DNA of 64,000 bases from Oribacterium sp. UBA4274 (GTDB lineage: Bacteria; Bacillota; Clostridia; Lachnospirales; Lachnospiraceae). Each line of letters starts with the position of its first letter. Within the stretch, counting starts at the first letter, position 1. Below the pieces are notes generated by a model. It did no database searches and was not told the origin of the DNA. It worked only from the letters and a program-made list of their open reading frames with translations. Location of the stretch: the NCBI GenBank assembly GCA_002396005.1, contig DGVW01000052.1, forward strand, positions 1 to 64,000, read 5' to 3'. Position numbers and translations under genes: made by a program. Shown one piece after another: positions 7,429 through 15,701 of the stretch.

Positions 7429-10215
7429 TTAATGCGCTTCGTCCCAATTGTAGCCCTCGTTGGCATCAGCCACCAGAAGAACCCGGAGCTCAGCAGCATT
7501 CTGCATTTTCTCTATCAACAGTTCCTTAACCCTGTCCTTCTCTTCAACAGGAGCCTCAATCAAAAGTTCATCATGCACCTGAACAACGATTCTCGCCTTG
7601 AAGCCGCCCTCACGTAATGCCCTGTCCACTTCATTCATGGCCTTTTTCATGATATCGGCGGCAGCTCCCTGTATAGGGCTGTTCATGGCAACTCTCTCAC
7701 TGAAACTGCGTCTCATGAAATTGGATGCATTGATATCCGGAACCGGTCTGCGTCTTCCGAAAATAGTCTTTATATAGCCATGTTCATGGGCAAACTCCAC
7801 CTCGCCGTCAAGATATTTCTTAACATCAGGATAGGTCATAAAGTATCTCTCGATATATTCCTTTGCCTCATTACGACTGATAGACAAACCTTCGCTGAGT
7901 CCAAAGGCTGAAATTCCGTAAACAATACCGAAATTAACAGCTTTGGCATTTCGTCTCAATTGAGGTGTCACTTCCTCAAGCGGCACATGGAAAACCTGGG
8001 ACGCTGTTACAGCATGAATGTCTTTGGCGTCTTTGTATGCACTTATGAGTTTTGGATCGCCGGACAGCGAAGCCAGGATACGAAGCTCTACCTGAGAGTA
8101 ATCCGCATCGATGAATATACATCCAGGTGCCGGCACGAAAACCTTTCTGAATCTGCGTCCAAGTTCCGTACGGATAGGGATGTTTTGAAGATTAGGATTG
8201 GTTGATGATATACGACCGGTTGCAGTTACCATCTGGTTGAATTCACCATGTATACGTCCATCCTGTTTTATATATCCCAGCAAGCCTTCCGCATATGTAG
8301 AGTTAAGCTTACTCAGGGTACGATAGTTCAGAATATCCGCAACGATTTCATTGTCCTCGGCAAGTTTCTCCAAAACATCGGCAGCCGTGGAGTAACCTGT
8401 CTTTGTCTTCTTGCCGCCCTTCAGCCCCATCTTTTCGAACAAAATCTCTCCAAGCTGCTTAGGAGAATTGATGTTGAACTCCACTCCTGCCTCTTCATAT
8501 ATGCGTTTCTGAAGTTGGTCTATACCGGCTCTCAGTTCCTCGCCATAGTCAAGAAGTGCCTGCTTATCCACAAGGATTCCTGCAACCTGCATATTATAAA
8601 GTGTGTATACAAGCGGCATCTCAATGTCTCTGTAGAGCTCAAACTCCTGAAGCTCCTGAAGCTTTTCTGTAACTGCCTTGAAAGAACCTTGAGAAACAAT
8701 AGCTGTATAGGCAGCAACCGTATCCCAAACCGTGTCAAGCACAGGAGCATTTTCATCTGTATCTGCCCCCTTATCACCGGTACGTTTTTTCTCGCCGGCT
8801 ATAGCCTTAAACCGGTCCTTGAGCTCTCTCTCGGAAGGAAGCGTCAGAGACATAAAATCTCTGGCAAGATCCTCATAGGTATAGGTTTCTTTCAGAGGAT
8901 TGATCACATAGGCCCCAAGAGAAAGATCATAGACATGACTCTCCGGAGAAAAATCACAGTCATAAAGCTGCGATTTCAGATTCATGGTATAGAGATTCAC
9001 CCCATCCTTCAGTGCAAGAGCTTTCAGTTCCTGTTTCCAGTCAAATCCATGGAATCTGTAATATCTTTTATTATTTAATGCAAAAAACAGATCTGCCGTG
9101 TCCTGAGTGCCTGAAGCCTTATTGTCATCAGTTTCATCCGGATCCTCAAAAACAATCTCCATCTGACCGGAAGCAGTTTCTATTGTCTCGCTTGCACAAA
9201 CAATCGCAAAGCCTGCTCCACCTTCACTTACAGCATCTTTAAATACCACCTTTGCCATGTACGGATCTGTAACCACTTTTACAAGTCCGAGATCTATGCG
9301 CTCCTGATGGTCAAGCTTCAATGATGTCACATCAAATCTTTTGACAAGAGATTTCAATTCGAGCTTTTTGATAAGTTCAAAGGATTCCTCATTGAACATA
9401 TCTTTTGCCTCGGCGTCGCTGTACTCAAAATCTATAGGAGCATCAATGTTTATAGTTGCGAGAACTTTAGACATTTTGGCATTATCCCACTCATCTATGA
9501 GCATCTGTGCCGCTTTCGGTTTACGAGGCACCTTAAACTCGGGATCTCCTGACCGAGCCGCATCATAAGCAGCCTCAATGGTATGATACCTTTCTATGAT
9601 CCACTCTGCCGATTTCGGGCCAAGCCCCGCAACTCCCGGAATATTATCAGATGTATCGCCCATCAGAGCTTTGAGATCTATAAACTCTGTCGGAGTAACA
9701 TTCCACTCTTTTCTGACATCTTCCGGATAGTAATTGTAAACAGTGGTGACTCCCTTGGCTGTTTTAGGAAGACAGATTTTTATATGTTCATCACTAAGCT
9801 GCAGCAGATCCCTGTCACCGGAAACTATGGTGACCTCAACGCCTTGGGACTGAGCACGCTTTGCAACAGTTCCCAAAAGGTCATCTGCCTCATATCCCGC
9901 CTTAGTGAGAATAGGCACATGCATCGACTTAAGGACATCCTGAATAACCGGAATCTGCTCATGAAGCTCCTCCGGCATAGGTTTACGTGTCCCTTTATAG
10001 CCATCGAACATCTTGTGTCTGAATGTAGGCTCATGAAGGTCAAAAGCCACAGCCAGATGATCTGCCTGTTCCTCGTCCAGTACCTTAAACAAAATATTCA
10101 GAAATCCGTACACTGCATTGGTATGCAGGCCCTGAGAGTTGGTAAGCTCAGGAATGCCGTAAAAGGCTCGCGACATGATGCTGTGACCATCTATAAGTAA
10201 TAGTTTATCTGTCAA
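7429..10215 (-). CDS. polA: DNA polymerase I
   Basis: PolA fills gaps and removes RNA primers during replication and repair. The 928-residue protein has three regions. The 5'-nuclease (about 1-290) carries EADDLLGT, VSGDRDLLQL and GDTSDNIPGVAGLGPKSAEW. The middle 3'-5' exonuclease-like domain (about 310-500) lacks clear acidic DxE metal ligands, as in many Firmicutes, so proofreading is probably absent. The polymerase has motif A DADYSQVELRILA, motif B RRNAKAVNFGIVYG and motif C VQVHDELL. The start is a TTG at 10215, with GAGGAG 7 nt upstream and the conserved TDKLLLIDGHS following at once; the first in-frame ATG upstream adds residues unlike the family. It leads a run with the small gene, coaE and the YycJ-like gene. 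Confidence 0.96.
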   Translation of the reverse strand: MTDKLLLIDGHSIMSRAFYGIPELTNSQGLHTNAVYGFLNILFKVLDEEQADHLAVAFDLHEPTFRHKMFDGYKGTRKPMPEELHEQIPVIQDVLKSMHVPILTKAGYEADDLLGTVAKRAQSQGVEVTIVSGDRDLLQLSDEHIKICLPKTAKGVTTVYNYYPEDVRKEWNVTPTEFIDLKALMGDTSDNIPGVAGLGPKSAEWIIERYHTIEAAYDAARSGDPEFKVPRKPKAAQMLIDEWDNAKMSKVLATINIDAPIDFEYSDAEAKDMFNEESFELIKKLELKSLVKRFDVTSLKLDHQERIDLGLVKVVTDPYMAKVVFKDAVSEGGAGFAIVCASETIETASGQMEIVFEDPDETDDNKASGTQDTADLFFALNNKRYYRFHGFDWKQELKALALKDGVNLYTMNLKSQLYDCDFSPESHVYDLSLGAYVINPLKETYTYEDLARDFMSLTLPSERELKDRFKAIAGEKKRTGDKGADTDENAPVLDTVWDTVAAYTAIVSQGSFKAVTEKLQELQEFELYRDIEMPLVYTLYNMQVAGILVDKQALLDYGEELRAGIDQLQKRIYEEAGVEFNINSPKQLGEILFEKMGLKGGKKTKTGYSTAADVLEKLAEDNEIVADILNYRTLSKLNSTYAEGLLGYIKQDGRIHGEFNQMVTATGRISSTNPNLQNIPIRTELGRRFRKVFVPAPGCIFIDADYSQVELRILASLSGDPKLISAYKDAKDIHAVTASQVFHVPLEEVTPQLRRNAKAVNFGIVYGISAFGLSEGLSISRNEAKEYIERYFMTYPDVKKYLDGEVEFAHEHGYIKTIFGRRRPVPDINASNFMRRSFSERVAMNSPIQGAAADIMKKAMNEVDRALREGGFKARIVVQVHDELLIEAPVEEKDRVKELLIEKMQNAAELRVLLVADANEGYNWDEAH

Positions 10216-10283
10216 AATAAATCTCCTCGTAAAATCTGCCCGACTGTTCAGTCGCCGCAAATATAAAAATTCTCAACCGTTTC

Positions 10284-10622
10284 TCACAAAATCCAAATCC
10301 TTAGCTGCATGATAAAGATGACAACAGCCGCCCAAAAAGCGATTGTATCTACGACCATAACCATAATCTTCATCACAAATTTACGCATAAGATAGAACTT
10401 AGAGTCTGCAATGTGCCTCTTAAGCGCTCCATCGATATCCATATCGGAGTCTTTATCCGAATCAAGCTCCGCAACGCCGCTGTAAACCATGTGTGTAATG
10501 CGCAATTCTTCCATGCATTCATTGCAGCCATTAACGTGGTCAATGAACTCTTTCAGATCCTCATCCGATAGCTTATGGTTTAAATAATCGTAAATTCTTT
10601 TCCGTGCATCAAGACATGTCAT
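10284..10622 (-). CDS. Small membrane protein with anti-sigma-like zinc finger (zf-HC2)
   Basis: This 112-residue protein has an N-terminal zinc-finger-like segment, CLDARKRIYDYLNHKLSD followed by HVNGCNECMEEL (H-x3-C-x2-C, about residues 29-36). This is the pattern of zf-HC2 domains in ZAS-type anti-sigma factors. One hydrophobic segment near the C terminus (about residues 86-110) predicts a membrane anchor with a cytoplasmic N terminus. No ECF sigma-factor gene is adjacent, so an anti-sigma role is unproved; such orphan proteins are common in Lachnospiraceae. It stands upstream of polA on the same strand with a 68-nt gap and may be transcribed with it. Confidence 0.7.
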   Translation of the reverse strand: MTCLDARKRIYDYLNHKLSDEDLKEFIDHVNGCNECMEELRITHMVYSGVAELDSDKDSDMDIDGALKRHIADSKFYLMRKFVMKIMVMVVDTIAFWAAVVIFIMQLRIWIL

Positions 10623-10673
10623 AATATTCGACTTGAAAACCTTTCAATAATGTGCTAATTTAAATAGGTCCAA

Positions 10674-10754
10674 GCCGCCATGGCGGAATTGGCAGACGCA
10701 CGCGACTCAAAATCGCGCGGTTTATCCATGCCGGTTCAAGTCCGGCTGGCGGCA
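10674..10754 (+). tRNA. tRNA-Leu (anticodon CAA)
   Basis: The sequence folds as a class II tRNA. The acceptor stem is GCCGCCA/TGGCGGC with discriminator A. The anticodon stem is CGCGA/TCGCG with loop CTCAAAA, giving anticodon CAA. There is a long variable arm, and the T arm is CCGGTTCAAGTCCGG. CCA is not encoded. It reads UUG leucine codons. TTGAAA (10633-10638) and TAATTT (10656-10661), spaced by 17 bp, may be its promoter, with the start just before the tRNA. It is one of the few plus-strand genes and converges on upp. Confidence 0.95.
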
Positions 10755-10755
10755 T

Positions 10756-10787
10756 AAAATGAGCTTGTTTTCACAAGCTCATTTTTT
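10756..10787 (+). terminator. Bidirectional terminator between tRNA-Leu and upp
   Basis: A 13-bp stem built on GAGCTTGT (10761-10768) / ACAAGCTC (10773-10780) with flanking AAAAT/ATTTT pairs and a TTTC loop is followed on the plus strand by more T residues. On the minus strand it is also followed by T residues and begins right after the upp stop, so it can end both convergent transcripts. Confidence 0.85.
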
Positions 10788-10788
10788 A

Positions 10789-11433
10789 TTACTTTGTTCC
10801 AAAGATACGGTCTCCTGCGTCTCCGAGTCCAGGGCAGATGTAGGCATTCTCATTGAGACATCTGTCAACATTACCAACATAAATCTGAACATCGGGATGA
10901 GCCTCAACAAGCTTCTTGATACCTTCCGGTGCAGCAATGATACAGATAAACTTGATCTTCTTGCCGCCATGTCTCTTGATCTGTGTGATGGCATCAACTG
11001 CAGATCCTCCTGTAGCAAGCATCGGATCACATACAACGATCTGTCTCTCCTCGATAGGATTTGGAAGCTTGCAGAAATACTCTACAGGCTGGTGAGTAGT
11101 CTCATCTCTGTAGAGACCGATATGACCGATCTTGGCACTTGGAACAAGCGCTGTAAGTCCGGAAACCATGCCGAGTCCTGCTCTCAGGATAGGAACGATG
11201 GCAAGCTTTCTTCCGGCAAGCATCTTGACATTGGTCTTCTCAATAGGTGTGTCTATCTCTACAAGCTTGGTAGGAAGATCATGTAATGCCTCAAATCCCA
11301 TAAGCATAGCAATCTCTTCTACAAGCTGTCTGAACTCATTGGTTCCTGTTGTCTTTTCACGAAGAATTGAAATTTTATGTGTAAGTAATGGGTGATCAAG
11401 AATTGTTACATTTGCTCCAAAATTGTTTTCCAT
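10789..11433 (-). CDS. upp: Uracil phosphoribosyltransferase
   Basis: Upp salvages uracil by joining it to PRPP to give UMP and pyrophosphate in the cytosol. The 214-residue protein is the standard length. It shows the N-terminal [21 protein letters not shown], the [13 protein letters not shown] segment, the PRPP-binding loop [17 protein letters not shown], and the C-terminal [29 protein letters not shown], where GLGDAGDR is the uracil-binding signature. AAGGAG precedes the ATG by 7-8 nt. There is no obvious pyrimidine attenuator or PyrR-type leader between it and its upstream gene. The gene ends in the shared terminator with tRNA-Leu. Confidence 0.97.
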   Translation of the reverse strand: MENNFGANVTILDHPLLTHKISILREKTTGTNEFRQLVEEIAMLMGFEALHDLPTKLVEIDTPIEKTNVKMLAGRKLAIVPILRAGLGMVSGLTALVPSAKIGHIGLYRDETTHQPVEYFCKLPNPIEERQIVVCDPMLATGGSAVDAITQIKRHGGKKIKFICIIAAPEGIKKLVEAHPDVQIYVGNVDRCLNENAYICPGLGDAGDRIFGTK

Positions 11434-11494
11434 TTTATATCTCCTTTATACTTAAAATGATTATGTTGATTTAAAACCTGAATGTTATAAAAAC

Positions 11495-12166
11495 TCAGCT
11501 CTTGCGAACAACCTCGTTGCGGCTCTTGTATATAGAGTCGGCATCAACGCATCCTCTTACTGGACTCAGCGGATAAACATTGGTATTACGTCCTATAACC
11601 GTACCAGGATTAAGAACCGAACCGCAGCCTACTTCCACATGATCACTGAGCATAGCGCCGAACTTTTTAAGTCCTGTCTCGATATCTCCGTCCTCAGCAT
11701 GCACTACCACCGGCTTTTTGTCTGACTTGACATTGGAGGTCAGCGAAGCGGCACCCATGTGGGACTTATATCCCAGGATAGAGTCTCCAACATAATTATA
11801 ATGTGGTGTCTGGACATTATCAAAAATAATTACATTTTTGAACTCACAGGAATTGCCAAGAACGCAGTTCTTTCCTGCGATGATGTTGCCTCGCAAAAAG
11901 GCACAATGTCTGATCTCGGTTTCAGGTCCGATGATGATATACTCAGCAAGATATGCAGACTCAAAGACATGTGCTGTTTTGTGTACCCAAACATGCGGTT
12001 TCACCTCATCATACTCATCCTTCGGAAGTGTCGGACCGTATGCAGCAATAAAATCATGAATCCTCGGAAGAACCTCCCATGGATATGTACACCCTGCAAA
12101 TGCCTCCTTCGCTTCTGTATGTTCAAGATCATACATTGCTTCAATAGTTAAATCACTTTTTTTCAT
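11495..12166 (-). CDS. Left-handed beta-helix (hexapeptide-repeat) protein, GlmU C-terminal-like
   Basis: This 223-residue protein consists mostly of hexapeptide repeats forming a left-handed beta-helix, as in sugar O- and N-acyltransferases and the C-terminal domain of GlmU. Repeat-like stretches include VWVHKTAHVFESAYL, IIGPETEIRHCAFLRGNIIA, CVLGNSCEFKNVIIFDN and VEVGCGSVLNPGTVIGRNTN. A conserved PHYNYVGDSILG with GAASLTSN resembles the acetyl-acceptor loop of GlmU-like helices. There is no N-terminal nucleotidyltransferase domain, although relatives are often labelled UDP-GlcNAc pyrophosphorylase. The substrate is unknown; an acetyltransferase acting on a nucleotide sugar or surface glycan is plausible. 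Confidence 0.75.
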   Translation of the reverse strand: MKKSDLTIEAMYDLEHTEAKEAFAGCTYPWEVLPRIHDFIAAYGPTLPKDEYDEVKPHVWVHKTAHVFESAYLAEYIIIGPETEIRHCAFLRGNIIAGKNCVLGNSCEFKNVIIFDNVQTPHYNYVGDSILGYKSHMGAASLTSNVKSDKKPVVVHAEDGDIETGLKKFGAMLSDHVEVGCGSVLNPGTVIGRNTNVYPLSPVRGCVDADSIYKSRNEVVRKS

Positions 12167-12202
12167 TTCTCCTCCATATATTCACTTCACCTACAGCGAT
12201 CG

Positions 12203-12302
12203 TCAGATCAGACCGATCCAAATCACACGATATTCAGGATCACATCCAAGAGACTTATCAACTGTTCCCGGTACATTAACTACCTTGGGCGCATCCTCAT
12301 CA
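12203..12302 (-). pseudogene. Codon-like tail after topB, in another frame
   Basis: Directly after the topB stop, a different reading frame stays open for about 33 codons and reads DEDAPKVVNVPGTVDKSLGC and then a Trp-containing, Ile-rich end, with a TGA at 12203. The codons used (GGA, GAT, CTT, AAG, GTT) match the neighbouring genes, but there is no start codon or ribosome-binding site of its own. It may be a frameshifted former C terminus of topB, a small-gene remnant, or chance. No gene call is made beyond that. Confidence 0.3.
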
Positions 12303-14291
12303 CATGGATCTGATCTTCTCAGTTTTATCTCTGACAAATTGCTCCAGCTTATCCATATAGTCTCTCTCAGTGATCCTGCCCTCTGCGACCTCACTGAGCC
12401 CCATCTCCCATGATGCCGTAAGTTTAGGGTTCAGTAGATGAGGTATGGAAATCTTCACATAATAGGCTATGTACTCTCCGAGCTTTGTAGGTGTAAGCAC
12501 CTGCGTCTTCTTCTGAAGCGATACATAATTATCATCCACAAGCTTAGTCAGGATGCCTGCTCTTGTGGCACTTGTGCCGATACCCGCACCCTTGATCTGT
12601 GCTCTCAGATCCTCATCCTCTATAAGATTACCCGCATTTTCCATAGCAAGTATCATAGAACCCGATGTGTATCTTTTTGGCGGAGATGTTTCGCCTTCCT
12701 TTACACTTAGTGTCAGCAGATTTAGTTTCTGTCCCTTTTTAAGCTTAAGAAGGGCCTCACTCAGCAACGAATCCTGAGTACTGCTTTCCTCCTGTTCTCC
12801 GGTCCCTTTTGAATCCTCTGAAAAGCTGCCTGAGGAATCAGGCTTTGATTCAGCTTTTTTAGCATTGGCAACCTTAAGATATCCCTCATCCTTTAGTGCA
12901 CGTGAGCTTGCATTGAAAAGTTCTCCATTGCACTCTATCGTCAGCAAAACCTTCTGATAAACAGCAGGCGGATAAAAGATAGCAAGAAATCGTCTGCAAA
13001 TCAACTCATAGACTTTTTTTGCCAGTGGTTTAAGTGACTGGTACTCTTTCTGCCCCTGACCTGTCGGTATGATAGCATAGTGGTCTGAAATCTTTTTATC
13101 ATCCACATATCTGGATTTTCCAATGCTTTTGTATGCCACGGACGCCATGATTTCCTGCGCACATTCCATCACGGGTTCATATCCTGTAAGGCCTTTTATA
13201 TTTTTAGCTATCTCCTTTGACACTGCGGTAGACAGAACTCTCGCATCAGTTCTCGGATAAGTGGTGAGCTTTTTCTCGTAAAGCTCCTGAGCTATGGCCA
13301 GAGTCTCATCCGGACTTATCTTAAACATCTTTGAACAGTCATTCTGAAGCTCCGCCAGGTTATATAAAAGTGGTGGATTTTTAGTTTCCTTTTTCTTCTC
13401 CAAAGCCGTGACCACCGCTTCTCTCGGAAACGGCATAAAGCTTTTCATAAACTCAACAGCCCGTCCCTGCTTCAGGAAACCCTTGCCATCATATATCTCT
13501 GAAGGTGCATACTTATGCGAGCCCTCAGTCTGCTTCCAGTCTGCCGTGAGTCTGGCACCATCACCGATGTCAAAATCTCCTAATATACGGTAAAATGTAG
13601 TCTTCTGAAACGCTCTGATCTCCTGCTCGCGTTTTACAATCATACCTAAAACGCAGGTCATAACGCGGCCAACGGCAATCACCATCTTTTCCTTACGGTC
13701 CATATTGAGTTCACGCCTGATACGGTTTTGGTACTTCAGCGACAATGCACGACTGAAATTTATGCCCATAAGATAATCTTCTTTGGCTCTTGAAAATGCC
13801 GCCGCCGACAGATTGTCATAAGCACTGTCAGGCTTGGCTTCTCTGATGCCCCTGAGAATCTCTTCATTTGTCTGCGAATCTATCCAGACTCTTTTTTTCT
13901 CCTTGGACTCCGGCACCTTGGCCATCATCTCCACCAGACGGTAAATGTATTCACCCTCACGGGCACTATCGGTGCAGACATAAATAGTGTCAACATCCTC
14001 ACGATTAAGCTGCTTAGATACAACCTGAAACTGTTTTTTTGTGTTTTTGCCGACTTCGTATCTCCACTCAGTATCCCCGGGAATAAAAGGAAGCGTATCG
14101 AAACTCCACTTCTTCAGGGACTCGTCATATGCCTCCGGGTAGGATAACTGCACAAGATGTCCCACACACCAGGTTATGACATAATTATCATCCTCCAGAA
14201 AACCGTCTCCCCTTTTTACATTTTTCATACCGAGAGCCTGAGAAAACTGCTGGGCAACGGAAGGTTTCTCCGCTATAAATAACTTCTTCAA
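12300..14291 (-). CDS. topB: DNA topoisomerase III (type IA)
   Basis: TopB is a type IA topoisomerase that decatenates and relaxes DNA through a 5'-phosphotyrosine link. The 663-residue protein starts with the toprim domain KKLFIAEKPSVAQQFSQALG and has the acidic toprim motif near TDSAREGEYIYRLVE. The catalytic tyrosine is in LTTYPRTDARVLS (about residues 345-357). The C-terminal part has AGIGTSATRAGILTKLVDDNYV and EMGLSEVAEGRITERDYMDKL. No zinc ribbons follow, as is usual for short TopB forms. The start is TTG at 14291 after AGAGAGG. The segment around residues 480-515, Ser/Glu-rich, is a low-complexity insertion. Codon-like sequence continues past the stop in another frame. Confidence 0.93.
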   Translation of the reverse strand: MKKLFIAEKPSVAQQFSQALGMKNVKRGDGFLEDDNYVITWCVGHLVQLSYPEAYDESLKKWSFDTLPFIPGDTEWRYEVGKNTKKQFQVVSKQLNREDVDTIYVCTDSAREGEYIYRLVEMMAKVPESKEKKRVWIDSQTNEEILRGIREAKPDSAYDNLSAAAFSRAKEDYLMGINFSRALSLKYQNRIRRELNMDRKEKMVIAVGRVMTCVLGMIVKREQEIRAFQKTTFYRILGDFDIGDGARLTADWKQTEGSHKYAPSEIYDGKGFLKQGRAVEFMKSFMPFPREAVVTALEKKKETKNPPLLYNLAELQNDCSKMFKISPDETLAIAQELYEKKLTTYPRTDARVLSTAVSKEIAKNIKGLTGYEPVMECAQEIMASVAYKSIGKSRYVDDKKISDHYAIIPTGQGQKEYQSLKPLAKKVYELICRRFLAIFYPPAVYQKVLLTIECNGELFNASSRALKDEGYLKVANAKKAESKPDSSGSFSEDSKGTGEQEESSTQDSLLSEALLKLKKGQKLNLLTLSVKEGETSPPKRYTSGSMILAMENAGNLIEDEDLRAQIKGAGIGTSATRAGILTKLVDDNYVSLQKKTQVLTPTKLGEYIAYYVKISIPHLLNPKLTASWEMGLSEVAEGRITERDYMDKLEQFVRDKTEKIRSM

Positions 14292-14305
14292 TAAAACCTC
14301 TCTGA

Positions 14306-14341
14306 TTAAAAATTACAGGCGCCTGTTTCAAAGGCACCTGT
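14306..14341 (-). terminator. Intrinsic terminator of galM
   Basis: On the minus strand, the 10-bp stem ACAGGTGCCT / AGGCGCCTGT (one G-T wobble) with a 7-nt loop is followed by AATTTTTAATC. It lies 60 nt after the galM stop and just before the topB start. Confidence 0.7.
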
Positions 14342-14401
14342 TCTAATATTTATAAAATGTATCCGACGGCACATCATATCATAAAAAAGGCTCAAGGTCT
14401 A

Positions 14402-15463
14402 TCAGTTCACTTCCCATTTGTATACAGTGGTTGTGTCGTACTCTTCACCTGCGCGAACAATTGATGTAGGCCAGTCCTTCTTGTGGAGGCAGTCAGGATA
14501 ATGCTGTGTTTCAAAGCAATATCCATGCCGCGGTCCGAAATGAACTCCGTTCTTTCCTTCATAATCTGAAGCCATGGAGTTCGCAGTATAGAACTGCAAG
14601 CCTTCAAGATCTGTATAAACAGACATCTTGATACCTGTCTTATCTGAATATGCTGTGGCAGCAAGTCTTACTGTGCCATCGTAGTCATCAAGTACAAAGT
14701 TATGGTCAAAGCCGCCTGCAAACTTAAGCTGATCGAAATCTGTTCCGATATCCCTTTTAATAGGCTTCGGTGAGGTAAAATCCATAGGTGTGCCCTGTAC
14801 AGAGGCTATATCGCCGTAAGGAATTGATTCAGCATTGGCAGGTGTAAAGTTGGAAGCATTGATCCATACTATCTGATCTGTTGCATCACCGCTTTCATAT
14901 CCCGCAAGATTAAAATATGCATGATTTGTCATATTAAATACAGTGTCCCGGTCGCATACACCCTGATAATGAATAGAGAGGCTGTCATCCTCACTAAGTG
15001 TATAAGTTACAGAAACTCTTGCCTCACCCGGGAATCCCTGATCCCCATCAGGTGAAATGATGGAAAACATAACATAGCTTCCCAACCCTGTGTTATCGTA
15101 AGATGCTTCCCATACTCTTGTACGCCAGTAGTCCGGACCTGAATGAAGGCTGTTCACACCTTTATCGTTCTTATTGAGCTCATATACCTTGCCGTTTATC
15201 TCAAAAGAAGCCTTACCGATGCGGTTTGCATTACGTCCCACAGGTTCTCCCATATGTCCCGGATTTCTGAGAAGCATATCAACATCATCAACACCTAGAA
15301 CCACATCTCTCCTGTTCCCTTCCTTGTCCTTAACCACCATGGTAAGCCAGATTCCGCCCAGATCGGTGAAGCTGGCCTCTGTTCCGTTTCCGTTCACCAA
15401 TGTATATCTCTTAACTTCAGTTCCATCCTGAAGTTTTCCTAAAATCGATTCTTTTACTGCCAT
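14402..15463 (-). CDS. galM: Aldose 1-epimerase (mutarotase)
   Basis: GalM interconverts alpha and beta anomers of galactose and glucose, feeding alpha-galactose to GalK. The 353-residue protein has the family's NANRIGKASFEINGKVYEL, the HSG in LNKNDKGVNSLHSGP, the catalytic histidine in FNMTNHAYFNLAGY and the catalytic glutamate in the C-terminal GYCFETQHYPDCLHK. No signal peptide is present, so it is cytoplasmic. It stands 9 kb from galK-galE-galT and has its own terminator, so it is expressed separately. SD GGAGGAG precedes the ATG. A TATAAT at 15561-15566 (minus strand) may be its -10 box, but no -35 box is convincing. Confidence 0.94.
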   Translation of the reverse strand: MAVKESILGKLQDGTEVKRYTLVNGNGTEASFTDLGGIWLTMVVKDKEGNRRDVVLGVDDVDMLLRNPGHMGEPVGRNANRIGKASFEINGKVYELNKNDKGVNSLHSGPDYWRTRVWEASYDNTGLGSYVMFSIISPDGDQGFPGEARVSVTYTLSEDDSLSIHYQGVCDRDTVFNMTNHAYFNLAGYESGDATDQIVWINASNFTPANAESIPYGDIASVQGTPMDFTSPKPIKRDIGTDFDQLKFAGGFDHNFVLDDYDGTVRLAATAYSDKTGIKMSVYTDLEGLQFYTANSMASDYEGKNGVHFGPRHGYCFETQHYPDCLHKKDWPTSIVRAGEEYDTTTVYKWEVN

Positions 15464-15605
15464 TTAAGACTCCTCCATTTCACGGATAGGTGGCCTTCAG
15501 CGAAGGATTACATCCTCATACACCGGCTTCAATACCGCCGTCCCGTTTTTTGCTTCGACCATTATACACCAAAAACACACCTTGGAGTAGAGGGATTACA
15601 TTGTA

Positions 15606-15641
15606 TAAAAAAACTTCCGTCAGATTCTCTCTGACGGAAGT
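15606..15641 (-). terminator. Intrinsic terminator of asd
   Basis: A perfect 12-bp stem ACTTCCGTCAGA (15613-15624) / TCTGACGGAAGT (15630-15641) with a 5-nt loop is followed on the minus strand by seven T residues. It is about 60 nt beyond the asd stop. Confidence 0.92.
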
Positions 15642-15701
15642 CATATAAACATAATAACGATTTAAAAGCGCTACATACAGCTCACTGTTGAGCTTTACAA
15701 C

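Noticed and set aside
12438..12777. Antisense ORFs over topB, parE, polA and others
   Set aside because: All are shadows of strongly supported genes and have no ribosome-binding sites.
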